From: Inia geoffrensis
Taxonomy: Eukaryota; Chordata; Mammalia; Artiodactyla; Iniidae
Direction: 5' to 3'
NCBI GenBank assembly: GCA_036417435.1
Contig: CM070899.1
Coordinates: 4,469,001 to 4,533,000 of the forward strand
Length of the DNA stretch: 64,000 nucleotides
The position numbers and the translations under genes were made by a program. The notes below the pieces were generated by a model that was not told the origin of the DNA, did not search any database, and was given only the letters and a program-made list of their open reading frames with translations. Positions 1 through 10,876 of the stretch are shown here, piece by piece; positions within the stretch are counted from its first letter, which is position 1; each line of letters begins with the position of its first letter.

Positions 1-483
1 TCAACAAAGGTGTTCATATGAGAAAAATACTTCACCCTATTTTTCCTTATACATTTATATTTGCTTAATGAGTCCATCACAGATCAATTACAAATAACAA
101 CTATAACTCTATGAAATCAACAAGAATATGATCTTTTGGTATTCCTGACATCTCCCTATACAATTTTAATGAAGGAAATAGACTACTTATGCTCTGTGTT
201 GGACCTCAGAGTTTCAGACATGTTTTAATCACTAAGGACGATTCCTGGAACAATCATCATACTTGGTCCATGAATATATCTCTGTTCTTTGTTCATTTCT
301 ATTTGCTTATTGACTGACCAAGTAATCCATTCACAAACATTTTTAAACTCTATTATCTGCAAAACCCAAAAAGAGCATGATATCCCTACTGTGTAAATAG
401 TTCAATTTCGTATCAATGAAACTCTTTTTTGAATTAGATGCTGTTTTCATTTATTTATTAATTATTTAATGTTTCATCAAATT
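1..483 (-). repeat. SNORD114-type array unit, last one before L1 insertion
   Basis: One array unit in diverged form. A decayed module with the phrase ttccttatacatttatattt lies near the start, followed by the lead-in acatctccctatacaatt, the snoRNA at 200-270, and the start of the next module (aatgtttcatcaaattctct). The unit is cut at about 484 by the L1/SINE insertion and resumes at about 4983. The host RNA probably continues beyond coordinate 1. Confidence 0.8.
200..270 (-). ncRNA. SNORD114: box C/D snoRNA, SNORD114 family
   Basis: On the minus strand a closing stem TGGACC/GGTCCA encloses box C ATGATGA and box D CTGA, 71 nt in all. Three extra bases separate the stem from box C compared with other copies. 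The sequence before box D ends TGTCTGAAACT, the second common guide variant of the array. The family is an orphan C/D group with no established rRNA target, processed from introns of the imprinted MEG8 host. Close in sequence to the copy at 13605-13675. Confidence 0.85.
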
Positions 484-525
484 CTCTACTTCTTTCTTTT
501 TTTTTAAAGGGCTTCAAATGCTTGG

Positions 526-661
526 CTTATTTATTTATTTTTTTATTTATTTTTGGCTGTGTTGGGTCTTCATTTCTGTGCAAGGGCTTTCTCTAGTTGT
601 GGCAAGCGGGGGCCACTCTTCATCGCGGTGCATGGGCCTCTCACTATTGCGGCCTCTTGTT
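526..661 (-). mobile_element. CHR SINE, 3' half, fused to L1 ORF2
   Basis: On the plus strand the order is a TTTATTTATT-rich tail, then ttttggctgtgttgggtctt and the antisense of the CHR body. The tRNA-derived head is missing; at 661 the sequence passes directly into antisense L1 reverse-transcriptase coding DNA. Confidence 0.8.
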
Positions 662-2140
662 GCAATTTTTTGGAAGAGTTTGAGAAGGATGGGTGTTAGC
701 TCTTCTCTAAATGTTTGATAGAATTCACCTGTGAAGCCATCAGGTCCTGGGCTTTTGTTTGTTGGGAGATTTTTAAGTACAGTTTCAATTTCATTACTTG
801 TGATAGGTCTGTTTATATTTTCTAATTCTGGCTCAGTCTTGGAAAATTGTACTTTTCCAAGAATTTCTTCATGGTTGTCCATTTTATTGACATATAGTTG
901 TTTGTAGTAGTCTGTTATAATCCTTTGTATTTCTGCACTGTCTGTTGTGATTTCTCCTTTTTCATTTCTAATTTTATTGATTTGTGTCCTCTCCCTTTTT
1001 TTCTTGATGAGTCTGGCTAAGGGTTTATCAATTTTGTTTATCTTCTCAAAGAACCAGCTTTTAGTTTTATTGATCGTTGCTATTGTTTTCTTCGTTTCTA
1101 TTCCATTTATTCCTGCTCTGCTCTTTATGGTTTCTTTCCTTCTACTGACTTTGGATTTTCTTTGTTCTTCTTTCTCTAGTTGTTTTAAATGTAGAATTAG
1201 ACTGTTTATTTGAAATGTTTCTTGAGGTGAGAGTGTATTGCTCTAAACTTCCCTCTTAAAACTGCTTTTGCTGCATCCCATAGGTTTTGGGTCGTTGTGT
1301 TTTTATTGTCCTTTGTTTCTATGTATTCTTTTATTTCTTCTTTGATTTCTTCAGTGATCTTTTGGTTATTAAGTAGCACACTGCTTAGCCTCCATGTATT
1401 TGTGTTTTTTTACAGTTTTTTTTTCCTGTAATTGATTTCCAGCCTTATAGCTTTGTGGTCAGAAAAGATGCTTGATATGATTTCAATTTTCTTAAATTTT
1501 CCAAGGCTTCATTTGTGACCCACCATGCTGTGATCTATCCTGGAGAATGTTCCATGTGCACTTGAGAAGAAAGTGTAACCTGTCACTTTTGGGTGGAATG
1601 TTCTATAAATATCAATTAGATCTATCTGGTCTGTTGTGTCATTTTAAAGCTTGTGTTTCCTTATTTATTTTCTGTTTGGATGATCTGTCCATTGGTGTAA
1701 GTGGGGTGCTAAAGTCCTCTACTATTATTGTGTTACTGTCAATTTCTCTTTCATGGTTGTTAGCATTTGCCTCATGTATTGAGGTGCTCCTATGTTGGGT
1801 GCATAAATATTTATAATTGTTATATCTTCTTGGATTGATCCTTTGATCATTATGTAGTGTCCCGCCATATCTCTTGTAAGAGTCTTTATTTTAGTCTATT
1901 TTATCTGATACAAGTATTGCTACTCCAGCTTTCTTTTGATTTCCATTTGCATGAAATATTTTTTTTCCATCCCTTCACTTTCAGTCTGTATGTGTCACTA
2001 GGTCTAAAGTGGGTCTCTTGTAGACAGCATATATAAGGGTCTTGTTTTTGTATCCATTCACCCAGCCTGTGTCTTTTGATTGGAGCTTTTAATCCATTTA
2101 CATTCTAGGTGATTATTGATATGTATATTCTTATTAACAT
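661..2140 (-). pseudogene. L1 ORF2 fragment (endonuclease and start of reverse transcriptase)
   Basis: The translation contains the conserved L1 stretch [20 protein letters not shown] just before the truncation. The ORF2 start equivalent is near 2140, where an in-frame TAG follows after eleven codons, so the gene is dead at its start as well. About 1.5 kb of the usual 3.8-kb ORF2 remains. It lies in the same orientation as the host non-coding RNA. Confidence 0.85.
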
Positions 2141-2212
2141 TTTCTTAAATGATTTGAGTTTGTTTTTATGGGTCTTTTTCTTCCTTTGTGTTTCCCACTT
2201 AGAGAAGTTCCT

Positions 2213-3081
2213 TTACATTTGCTGTAGAGATGGTTTGCTCTTGCTGAATTCTCGTAGCTTTTGCTTGTCTGTAAAGCTTTTGATTTCTCCATTGAATCTG
2301 AATGAGATCCTTGCTGGGTAGCGTAATCTTGGTTGTAGGTTTTCCCCTTTCATCACTTTAAATATGTCCTGCCACTCCCTTCTGGCTTGCAGAGTTTCTG
2401 CTGAAAGATCAGCTGTTAACCTTATGGGGATTCCTTTATATGTTATTTTTTGTTTTTCCCTTGTTGCTTTTAATATTTTTTCTTTTAATTTAATTTTTGT
2501 TAGTTTGATTAACATGTGTCTTGGTGTATTTTCCCTAGGGTTTATCCTGTATGGGACTCTCTGTGCTTCCTGGACCTGGGTGACTATTTCCTTTCCCATC
2601 TTAGGGAAGTTTTCAACTATAATCTCTTCAAGTATTTTCTCAGACCCTTTCTTTTTCTCTTCTTCTTCTGGGACCCCTATAATTCGAATGTTGGTACATT
2701 TAGCGTTGTCCCAGAGGCCTCTGAGATTGTCTTCACTTCTTTTCATTCTTTTTTCTTTATTCTGCTCCTTGGCAGTTATTTCCACCGTTCTGTCTTCCAG
2801 CTCACTTCTTCGTTCTTCTGCCTCAGTTATTCTGTTACTGATTCCTTCTAGTGTATTTTTCATTTCAGTTACTGTGCTGTTCATCTCTGTTTCTTCTTTC
2901 GTTCTTCTAGATCGTTGTTAAACATTCCTTGCAGTTTCTCAATCTGTGCCTCCATTCTACTTCTGAGATTCTGGATCATCTTTACTATCATTACTCTGAA
3001 TTCTTTTTCAGGTACATTGCTTATATCCTCTTCATTTATTTGGTCTTGTAGGTTTTCACCTTCCTCTTTCACCTGTGACAT
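2213..3081 (-). pseudogene. L1 ORF1 (RNA-binding chaperone), broken
   Basis: Two overlapping frames cover a once continuous ORF1. Positions 2881-3081 encode an N-terminal, coiled-coil-like segment (VMIVKMIQNLRSRMEAQIEK). Positions 2213-2884 encode the RNA-recognition and C-terminal part (MGKEIVTQVQEAQRVPYRIN; RREWQDIFKVMKGENLQPRL). A frameshift near 2885 separates them, and the C terminus ends early at LLQQM instead of the usual LLKELL. It is not expected to make protein. Confidence 0.85.
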
Positions 3082-3463
3082 ATTTTTTTGCCGTCTCTTT
3101 ATTTTATTTTATTTTTTATGAGTGGGATTGTGTTCCTCTCTTACTGGTTGTTTGGTCTGAGGCTTCCAAAACTGGAGTTTGTAGGTTATTGGGTAGAGCT
3201 GGGTCTTGGTGCTGAGATGAGGAACTCAATGAGACCTCACTCCAATGAATATTCCTTGGGGTCTGAGGTTCTCTGTTAGTCCAGTGGTTCGGACTCAGAA
3301 CTCCCACCACAGAAGCTTCAGTCTGACCCCTGGCTTGTGAACCAAGATCCTGCAAGCCGCCTGGGGCAGCAAAAAAAAAAAAAAAGAATAACAAAGTAAG
3401 AAAATTAGACTAGGAAACTAACAGATGTGTTAGAAAGAATATAAAAATAAAAATATACATGAG
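3082..3463 (-). other. L1 5'UTR, 3' part, with short SINE remnant
   Basis: Non-coding leader next to ORF1. At about 3268-3387 it holds a plus-strand tRNA-derived sequence (tccagtggttcggactcag up to a 15-base A run) that looks like a short CHR/Bov-tA-type SINE inserted into the leader. Confidence 0.6.
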
Positions 3464-3820
3464 GGGTTTCCCTGGTGGCTCAGTGGTTAAGAACCTGTCT
3501 GCCAATGCAGGGGACATGGGTTCAAGCCCTGGCCCAGGAAGATCCCACATGCCACAGAGCAACTAAGCCCATGCACCACAACTACTGAGCCTGCGCTCTA
3601 CAGCCTGTGAGCCACAACTACTGAGCCCACATGCCACAACTACTGAAGCCCGTGCACTAGAGCCCGTGCTTCACAACAAGAGAAGGCATCACAATGAGAA
3701 GTCCATGCACCACAATGAAGAGTAGCCCCTGCTCGCCACAACTAGAGAAAGCCTGTGAGCAGCAACGAAGACCCAACACAGCCAAAAATAAAAACAAATA
3801 AATAAATTTAAAAAAATAGA
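3464..3820 (+). mobile_element. CHR-type SINE, long form
   Basis: Starts ggtttccctggtggctcagt, the tRNA-derived head with its A/B box region (ggttcaagcc). It continues through repeated cacaactactgagcc phrases and ends gaagacccaacacagcc plus an A/T-rich tail. Inserted within the L1 5'UTR. The tail and flank (gatgaatcaacagccag) are then duplicated two to three times at 3830-3930. Confidence 0.9.
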
Positions 3821-3829
3821 AATATATAT

Positions 3830-3930
3830 AGATGAATCAACAGCCAGAAGATGAATCAACAGCCAGATGAATCAACATAAATAAATTAAAAAAAATAGAT
3901 ATATATATAGACGAATCAACAGCCAGAAGG
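3830..3930. repeat. Short tandem duplication next to SINE tail
   Basis: The phrase gatgaatcaacagccag occurs at least three times, separated by A/T-rich tail sequence with atatatata. It looks like local slippage or a repeated tail-flank duplication. Confidence 0.7.
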
Positions 3931-4080
3931 TACATCAGTACCACAGTGGTAAAAAGGAGGAGGAGGGAGAAGAAAAAAAGGGGGGGGGAAGGCCTTTGCT
4001 TTGGAGGGTGGGACCTAAGCAAGGGCAAGGTTTGGGCAGTGGGTGGGGCCTACGCTCAGGACCCACGGAGCTGGAAAAGG

Positions 4081-4805
4081 TCCTGGGGGCTGTGGGTGAT
4101 GGGGCTTAGGCTCAAGGAACAGAAGGGGCCCCAGCATGCCCCATCACCCCTGGTCTCAGAAGGCAGGGTACCTCACCTGGGAGCCCAGCAGGCTTCTTGG
4201 GCTCGAGCGGATGGGGCAAACGCCCTCCTCTCCTCTCCTGCTCCTCCCGTCTGTGAGGATCCCTCCCTCCTGCCTCTCCTGATCTCCCAGTCCTCTCTCC
4301 TATGCCCCCAAGGACCTATGCAGCCTAGAGGGGGCTTTGGAGGGCAGGGGATTGGCCTGGGAGCTCAGCAGGCTCCCCAGGCCCCAGTGGGTAGGGCAAT
4401 TGCCCTCTGCTCCTCTCCTGCCTGCCTCTCCTGCTTTCTGCTCGGCCTCCTTCTTATGTCCCCAAGGACCCACACAACCTGGAGAGGGCTTTGGAGTGTA
4501 GGGGACTGGCCTGGGAACTCAGCAGGCTCCCCCGGCCAAGTGGGCAGGGCAATGGCCCTCCGCTCCTCTCCCGTTCCTCCTGGATGGCTCCTCCTGCCTG
4601 CCTCTCCTGATCTCCCCAGCCTCCCTCTTATGCCCCCAGGACCCATGCGGCCTGGATGGGACATTGGAGCCAGAGTACCAGCTTGGGAGCTCAGCAGGCT
4701 CCCTGGCCAGAGTGGGCCAAGCGATTGCCCTCCGCTCCTCTCCTGCTCCTCCTGGAGAATCCCTCCTCCCTGCCTCTCCTGATCTCCCTGGCCTCAGGAA
4801 CGCTG
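4081..4805 (-). promoter_or_regulatory. L1 5'UTR with about four GC-rich tandem monomers
   Basis: The phrase ctcagcaggctccc or a close variant recurs near 4185, 4365, 4521 and 4692, giving spacings of about 155-180 bp. Each copy is followed by CT-rich sequence (ctctcctgcctgcctctcct). Tandem 5'UTR monomers are the usual promoter arrangement of some mammalian L1 lineages, so this is probably an old internal promoter directed along the minus strand. Confidence 0.65.
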
Positions 4806-5466
4806 ATCCTGTCTGGCCTCCACTTCTCCTCCCCCTTCAGTCCCCCTACATCCTACTGGTTCACTTTGGAATTCCTCCCGTCTCCTTGGGTGTCAGAGTC
4901 CCCACCAGCGGCCGGCAGGCACCCTAGTTGTGAGGAGACACTAACTCTGCGTCTTCCCACACTGCCATCTTGACTCTCCCTCCCATGATTGAATATTTTT
5001 TTAATGAAAAACAATCACCTGAACCAAGACAAGAAATCTGACTATTACTGACATTGGTCTTTCTACTTCTAACAAACATAGAGATTCAGTCATGAGGCAC
5101 ATGATCATGGAATAGGCTTAATTACAATTTCAACACTCTATAGATTGAAAATGAAACAAGCACATGAAATAGATAAGTCTCTAGAAAATTCTCACATCAT
5201 TATATCTCTCTCATATTTATTATCAGGTTTCATACATGCATTAATCAGTAGAAACCTTCATATCAATTACTTGTTTATCAATAGGATAAAAATGGCCATC
5301 TTTAATTATATTCCAAACATACTGTTAGCGTAGTAATTAATCTTAGAAAACAGAGCAAAAGAAAGCTTAAGAATTAAATGATGCTAACACTGGTCTCCTG
5401 GCTCCTAAAAAAAGATGGCACCCAAGGCAAATGCCCAAAGAAAACTCCTTAGATTAGCTTTGAATA

Positions 5467-5540
5467 GGACATCAAAGTTACAGACACAAATTCAACTTTC
5501 ATGACCCATAAGCCACCAGGAGTAATCAGCCATACAATGT
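5467..5540 (-). pseudogene. decayed SNORD114-like snoRNA
   Basis: The body (ttacagacacaaattcaac, cataagccaccaggagt) aligns by eye with SNORD114 copies. Box D is lost (TCAG became TCAA on the plus strand), box C is unrecognisable, and the closing stem does not form. Confidence 0.6.
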
Positions 5541-6317
5541 TAACTTCTGTGACCTCAAGTATTTGGGCATTGTTTATTGAATAATTCAATACATCACAAA
5601 ATAATTGAAAGGGCTATTAAACACAAAACTTAAGGAGGATCATGATATCCCTACTCTGTAAATAGTTCATTCTCACAGCAATGTATCTCTTCTGTGAATT
5701 ATGATGCTGCTTTTGTATTTTTTTTCAGCTACGTAGTAATCAACTAATGCTTGAAAAATGCAACATTTAAAACTGAGCTGCATTGGCTTTATGTTACCCT
5801 ATACGGATCTTTCTAAATATAAACTGAGTGTACATTCAGAGGAAGGAAAAAGACTGAAGGAAAGGCAAGAAATTAGATTATTGATTACATGGGTTCCTGC
5901 AGATATATGATGCATCACCATGGAATCAATCTATTATGGCCCTTCTTCCTCTTTGCTTATTACTACACTGTTTACTGACTGAAGAAATAAATCTCTCATA
6001 AATATTGAAAAACCTATTAATCACAAAACCGAAGGGCAGTCATGATATCCCTCTTATCAAAAGAGTTCATTCTCACAGCAGTGCTTCTCTCCTGTAAATC
6101 ATGATGCTGGTTTTGTGTTGATTTGTGTTGTATTGTTTTGATTTGTTTGTTTTTTCCATCCGGGCAGTAATCAATTAACGTTTCATAAGATGTACCATTT
6201 ATCACTGAGCTGCATTGGCCTTACTTTTCCTGTATGTATCTCTCCAATAATACACTCAATGCACACACAGAGGGACAAAAAAATAACGGAAACCATGACA
6301 TGAAATTTATTACCCAC

Positions 6318-6387
6318 ATGGGTTCCAGAAATCATAAGGTGCATCACCATGGAATACTGATAGCTTAATCAGCTTGAACGTGTCCAT
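6318..6387 (-). pseudogene. decayed host exon, acceptor lost
   Basis: The donor is still GTGGGTAATA, but the acceptor position reads AA (plus strand gtccatttta) where intact copies have AG. Same block position as 8949-9018 and 14250-14335, which share the defect, so the loss predates the block duplication. Confidence 0.55.
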
Positions 6388-6895
6388 TTTAATCAGTAGA
6401 AAGCACAGTCAATGAAACAAAAAAGAGAAAGAAAAAGGAAACTGTATGGACATTGCTGCTTTCTGTCCAAATTTAGAGTTCTCAATGTTCACGAACTGGT
6501 CACTCTAGCATAATGCAGAGATTTTTCTTCTTCTGCAAACAAAAATACCCTCAAATTTGAGAGCACCCCAGAACAATAAAATTGACTCTTAATTACTCAC
6601 ATCTAAATGATGCTTGGCCAAACAGCTGACCTCCTAGGTCTGTTTGTTATTAACGGTCATCACTGATGGAAATATTTAGGATTGCTTCTTGCCGAACCCC
6701 ATGTGTCCACAGTAGACAATAATGGACCTTTTCTTCTTAATTTACTATTTATATATTTTGAAGTGTTCTATCACTGATCCATTAATAGTATGAAATATAA
6801 ATTGAGTAACGCAAAGTAGGAGCATAATTTTATATATTCCGAACATCTGTCCAAGGGAAGAAACCAATGTAGAAAACAAAGTATGTATCCTTTCT

Positions 6896-6969
6896 TGGAC
6901 CTCAGGATTCCAGATACTTAGAGTTCCCTGGCCATGCCTCAACCTCTACCCAATGTCATCGTTGGTCCC
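6896..6969 (-). ncRNA. SNORD114: box C/D snoRNA-like, SNORD114 variant subfamily
   Basis: Box D CTGA is intact; box C is ACGATGA, one base off consensus. The body differs from typical SNORD114 (AAGTATCTGGAATC before box D). With 9526-9598 and 14822-14895 it forms a subgroup found at one fixed position of the higher-order repeat. Expression is uncertain because of the box C change. Confidence 0.6.
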
Positions 6970-7310
6970 CTTGGGTCCAATTTTAGTTCATTCATTGATA
7001 CATCACTATCAATTAAATCATTACATCATTGATATTAATGAAAGAAAGACATGAAAAACCAAAACCCAAGAACAGTATACCCACGAATATCCCTAATTTC
7101 TCTCCAATCACTATCACCATATATGAGATCTCTTTCCTTAACGCATTTCCAGGATCTAGATGATCACTTCATCAGCATAAGCTATCACGTCTTGTTTTTA
7201 AATGAGCCATATCATCAACCTTTTAATATATATCGATCACTTTTGGGAATACAATGAAAACACTTAAACCAATTCCCCAAACCAAGGCAGAAACCCTGGC
7301 CATAACTCAC

Positions 7311-7387
7311 CTGGGTGTCTGTCCCATAGCAAACTGAGAGGAGAACCTTGATCACAATGGAGGCTGAAATCACCTTGTGCTTCTATT
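7311..7387 (-). ncRNA. MEG8: host lncRNA exon, type b (77 nt)
   Basis: Donor GTGAGTTATG and acceptor ggtacttttcAG flank a 77-nt body. On the plus strand the body contains ctgggtgtctgtcccatagc, the mark of the b-type exon. Paralogous to 9912-9988 and 15575-15652. Confidence 0.7.
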
Positions 7388-7533
7388 CTGAAAAGTACCA
7401 AACAGAGAAGCTGTCAACTGAGATTGAGACTTTCTCTCCATGGATAGGCAGATTTGTTGATTGATGCATTCATTGGCTCAGTTAGCATAACCAATGAAAA
7501 TGCATGAAGAGAAAGATCACATTTCTTTTGTAT

Positions 7534-7607
7534 TGGACCTCAGAGCTCCAGACACATATTATTCATCATCGATGACTCATACACTTGCATTTATCAACAC
7601 CGATCCA
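7534..7607 (-). pseudogene. SNORD114: SNORD114-like snoRNA with damaged box C
   Basis: Box D CTGA and the closing stem TGGATC/GGTCCA (one G-T pair) are kept. Box C reads GTGTTGA, one change from RTGATGA and inside the essential core. The internal TCATCATCG shows a good C' box. Paired 2.6 kb away with 10134-10206. Confidence 0.6.
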
Positions 7608-7912
7608 GAAAAGATGACTTTCTCTTCATTCTGTACGGCTCACTGACTCATGCATTAATTCACTAATGCAAATTTTGACACTGGGGTTCGCAAAACCCAA
7701 TGAGGCCTCATTATCGCTCACCTGTCTTGAACTATTCTCACACCATTATATCTTTCTCATATTTATTATCAGCGTTTTGCTGCACAACAGTTGCTTGTTT
7801 ATCAATGGGATAAAGATGCCATTCTTTAATTTTCTTTCACCCATTTTGTTAACATACTCATTACTTTTAGTGAAAACACCCATCCCCAGACTAGGAACTA
7901 GATGATGCTCAC

Positions 7913-7998
7913 AAGGGTCTCCTGGCTCCTATGACCAAGATGCCAACCTAGGCTGGCACTCAAGGAAGAATCTTCATTTCTGGTCCAGTGCGTCCACT
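7913..7998 (-). ncRNA. MEG8: host lncRNA exon, type a (86 nt)
   Basis: Donor GTGAGCATCATC, acceptor tatacacctcAG. The plus strand shows agggtctcctggctcctat at the donor side. Duplicate of 10516-10601. Confidence 0.7.
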
Positions 7999-8488
7999 CT
8001 GAGGTGTATAAAGCAAAGCAGAAAGTTTAAATGGTGGAGACACTCTCCACTTATCCCTGCTTCCACATTCACATCATTATATAGGAAATCCCTAATGTAG
8101 TGGATATATGAAAGCTTTTGAAAAGGAACCACTTCAATATTGCCTCTGTGCCAGAATATGAATGTTGTCTACCACTTCTCCTGGCCCCCACCTCATTACT
8201 GTAAGTGGTAACAGTCATGTGCCATGGCTTTCTAATTGAAATTCAGGCTTTCCTTGATATATTAATCGTATATCTCATCTCCACCCATATTTCTGTGACT
8301 AGAAATTGTTTTCCATCATTCATCTTTAGTTTTATTCATATATGTACAAAGAGAGCCTCAGTTTTTCAATTGTACAAACAGAATGAAAAGGCATAAACAC
8401 AAAGACTGCAAAGAAGACCCTCATTCATTCCTGACTTCAGCCTCTAGGGTCACTACCAATAGGACAGTGGACTAGATTCCATTTGCAT

Positions 8489-8559
8489 CGGACCTCAGAG
8501 TTCCAGACACGTATTCATTGTACATGACTCGTACGCCACCAGTAGTCATCATCTATCCA
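8489..8559 (-). ncRNA. SNORD114: box C/D snoRNA, SNORD114 family
   Basis: 71 nt with box C ATGATGA, box D CTGA and a stem TGGATA/GGTCCG that is weaker than usual. The guide stretch before box D is ATACGTGTCTGGAACT, the main SNORD114 form. Almost the same as 15794-15863. Confidence 0.85.
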
Positions 8560-8948
8560 ATAGTGTCCCCCCTTCTCTTCACGTATTTCTACGTTGTATA
8601 CTGACTGAGGCAATAAATCTCTCATAGGTATTGAAAACCCTGTTAATCACAAAGCCTAAGGGCAGTCATGATATCCCTCTTCTCTCCATAATTTATTCTC
8701 ACAGCAGTGTGTCTCACCTGTAAATCACAATGCTGATTTTGTGTTGCTGTGGTTTGTTTTGTTTTGTTTTGCCTTGTTTTTTTCACTGGGGCAGTAAGCA
8801 ATTAATATTTCATAAAATGTAACATTTATCACTGAGCTGACTGGCCTTCTGTTTTCCTATAGGGATCTCTCTAGTAATATACTGAATGCATACACAGAGG
8901 GACAAAATAATAACAGAAACCATGACATGAAATCTGATTATTACTCAC

Positions 8949-9018
8949 ATGGGTTCCTGCAATTATAAGGTGCCTCACCATGGAATACTGATGGCTTGAT
9001 CAGCTCAAACATGCCCAC
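8949..9018 (-). pseudogene. decayed host exon, acceptor lost
   Basis: Good donor GTGAGTAATAA. At the acceptor position the plus strand reads cccactttaat, so there is no AG. Counterpart of 6318-6387 in the 2.6-kb duplication. Confidence 0.55.
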
Positions 9019-9525
9019 TTTAATCAATAGAAAGTACAGTCGATGAAACAAAAGAGAGAGAGAGAAAGGAAACTTTATGGACTTTGATGCATTCTTCCCA
9101 GATTTAATGTTCTCAATCATGAGGAATTGGTCACTCTTTCATAATGCAGAGATTTTTCTTTTTCTAAAAACAAAAATACCGTCAAACTTGGGAGCACCCC
9201 AGAACAATAAAACTGACTCTTAATTATTCACATCCACATGAAGCTTGGCCAAACAGCTGACCTCCTAGGTCCATTTGTTATTAACGGTCATCACTGGTGG
9301 GAATATTTAGGATTGCTTCTTGCCGGACCACATGTGTCCACAGCAGGAATTAACTGACTTTTTCTTCTTAATCTACTGTTTACATATTTTGAACGGTTCT
9401 ATCACTTAGCGATTAATAATATGAAATCTAAATTGAGTAACCCAAACTAAGAGCATGATGTTATATATTCTGAACATCTGTCCATAGGAAGAAATCAGTG
9501 TAGAAAACAGAGTATGTATCCTTCT

Positions 9526-9598
9526 TGGCCCTCAAATTCCAGATACTTAGAGTTCCTTGCCCATGCTTTATCCTCTACCCAACTTCATCTTTGGTCCC
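9526..9598 (-). pseudogene. decayed SNORD114 variant snoRNA
   Basis: Duplicate of 6896-6969. Box D has become TTGA and box C AAGATGA, so both essential boxes are off by one. The closing stem GGGACC/GGGCCA is imperfect. Confidence 0.6.
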
Positions 9599-9911
9599 CT
9601 TGGGTCCAATTTTACTTCATTCATTGACATATCTCTAACAAAAAATCATTATACCATAGATACTAATGAAAGAAAGACACGAATACCCCAAACCCAAGAA
9701 CAAGACCTGCAAATAACCCTAACTTCTGTCCAATCACTACCACCATACATGAGATCTCTTTCCTTAATGCATTTCCAGGATCTAGATGATCACTTCATCA
9801 GCATAAGCTCTCACGGCTTATTTTTCAACGGGCCATCATCAACCCTTTTGAGAATACAATGAAAACAAACAAATTTCCCAAACCAAGACAGGAACCCTGG
9901 CCATGACTCAC

Positions 9912-9988
9912 CCAGGTCTCTGTCCCATAGCAACCTGAATAGGAGAAGCCTGATCAAAATGGAGGCTGAAATCGCCTGAGCTTCTATT
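9912..9988 (-). ncRNA. MEG8: host lncRNA exon, type b (77 nt)
   Basis: Donor GTGAGTCATG, acceptor ggtacttttcAG; b-type body with caggtctctgtcccatagca on the plus strand. Confidence 0.7.
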
Positions 9989-10133
9989 CTGAAAAGTACC
10001 AAACAGAGAAGGTGATGACGAGATGGAGACTTTCTCTCCATGGATAGACAGATTTGTTTACTGATGCTTTCATTGGCTCAATTAGCATAACCAGTGAAAA
10101 CGCATGAAGAGATAGACCACATTTCTTGTGTAC

Positions 10134-10206
10134 TGGACCTGAGAGTTCCAGACATGTATTATTCGTCATCGATGACTCATGCGCTGGCATTTATCGTCAT
10201 CGATCC
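10134..10206 (-). pseudogene. decayed SNORD114-like snoRNA
   Basis: Duplicate of 7534-7607. The plus strand reads ggacctgagagtt, so box D CTGA is changed to CTCA; box C reads ATGACGA. Both core boxes are off by one, so loss of function is likely. Confidence 0.6.
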
Positions 10207-10515
10207 CGAAAAGATGACTTTCTCTTCATTCTATGTTTCACTGATGCATGCGTTACTTCACTAATGCAAATTTTGACACTCTAGGGTTTGCAAAACCCAG
10301 CAAGACCTCGATATCGTTCACCTGTCTCTATAACCATTCTCACGTCATCATATCTCTCTCATATTTATTATCAGGTTTTTGCTTCACAACAGTTCCTTGT
10401 TTATCAGTTGGATAAAGATGTCCTCCTTTAATTTTCTTTCACCCATTTTTTTTAGCTTAGTCATTACTTTTTGAGAAACCACCCACCCCCAGACTAGGAA
10501 CTAGATGATGCTCAC

Positions 10516-10601
10516 ATGGGTGTCCGGGCTCCTATGACAAAGATGCCATCCTAGGCTGGCACTCAAGGAAGAATCCTCATTTCTGGTCCAGTGCATCCAC
10601 T
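10516..10601 (-). ncRNA. MEG8: host lncRNA exon, type a (86 nt)
   Basis: Donor GTGAGCATCATC, acceptor tatactcctcAG. Same length and layout as 7913-7998. Confidence 0.7.
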
Positions 10602-10876
10602 CTGAGGAGTATAAAACAAAGCAGAAGATAAAAATGGTGGAGACACTCTCCACTTATCCCTGCTTCCACATTCACATCATTATTTAGGCAATCCCTAATG
10701 TTGAGGGTATGTGAAATCTGTTGAAAAGGAATCTTTGATCTTGCCTCTGCGCCGGAATATGAAGGTTGTCAACCACTTCTCCTGACCCTCCTCCTTACCC
10801 TAAGTGGTAACGGTCATGTCCTGTGGCTTTATAATTGAAATGCTGGCTTTGCTTGACATATTACTGGTATATCTTT

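Larger units (their letters stand above)
484..4982 (-). mobile_element. L1 LINE, 5' end present, ORF2 cut short and joined to a SINE tail
   Basis: Read on the minus strand this runs from an L1 5' end (AAGATGGCAGTGTGGGAAGA near 4970), through a long 5'UTR, a broken ORF1 and the first part of ORF2, and stops in the reverse-transcriptase region at about 661. There it abuts the 3' half of a CHR SINE in the same orientation. The L1 3' end is absent. The 5'UTR was later hit by a full SINE (3464-3820) and a short one (about 3268-3387). No clear target-site duplication is seen between about 484 and 4983. Confidence 0.85.
4983..10876 (-). repeat. SNORD114-type array, segment with 2.6-kb tandem duplication
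   Basis: Array DNA between the L1 at 0.5-5.0 kb and L1 debris at 10.9 kb. It holds snoRNA copies at 5467, 6896, 7534, 8489, 9526 and 10134, and host exons near 7311, 7913, 9912 and 10516. Remnants of further exons lie near 5053, 5391, 5888, 6318 and 8949. About 5990-8290 and 8590-10870 are two copies of one block. Between named sites the DNA is AT-rich linker of the type aataataaaataaatatctg or decayed modules. Confidence 0.8.

Noticed and set aside
3946..4782. 278-codon open frame on the plus strand
   Set aside because: It lies antisense in the GC-rich monomers of an L1 5'UTR, is rich in Pro/Ser/Leu as expected from repeats, and has no recognisable domain.
5053..5135. Host exon with donor GTCAGTAATAG
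   Set aside because: The donor-side body matches, but no acceptor AG could be placed where the family expects it, so only mentioned as a remnant.
6121..6160. ttgtgttgtattgttttgattt run, also ttttgttttgttttgcc near 8756
   Set aside because: Simple T/G-rich slippage shared by the two copies of the 2.6-kb block; no further signal.
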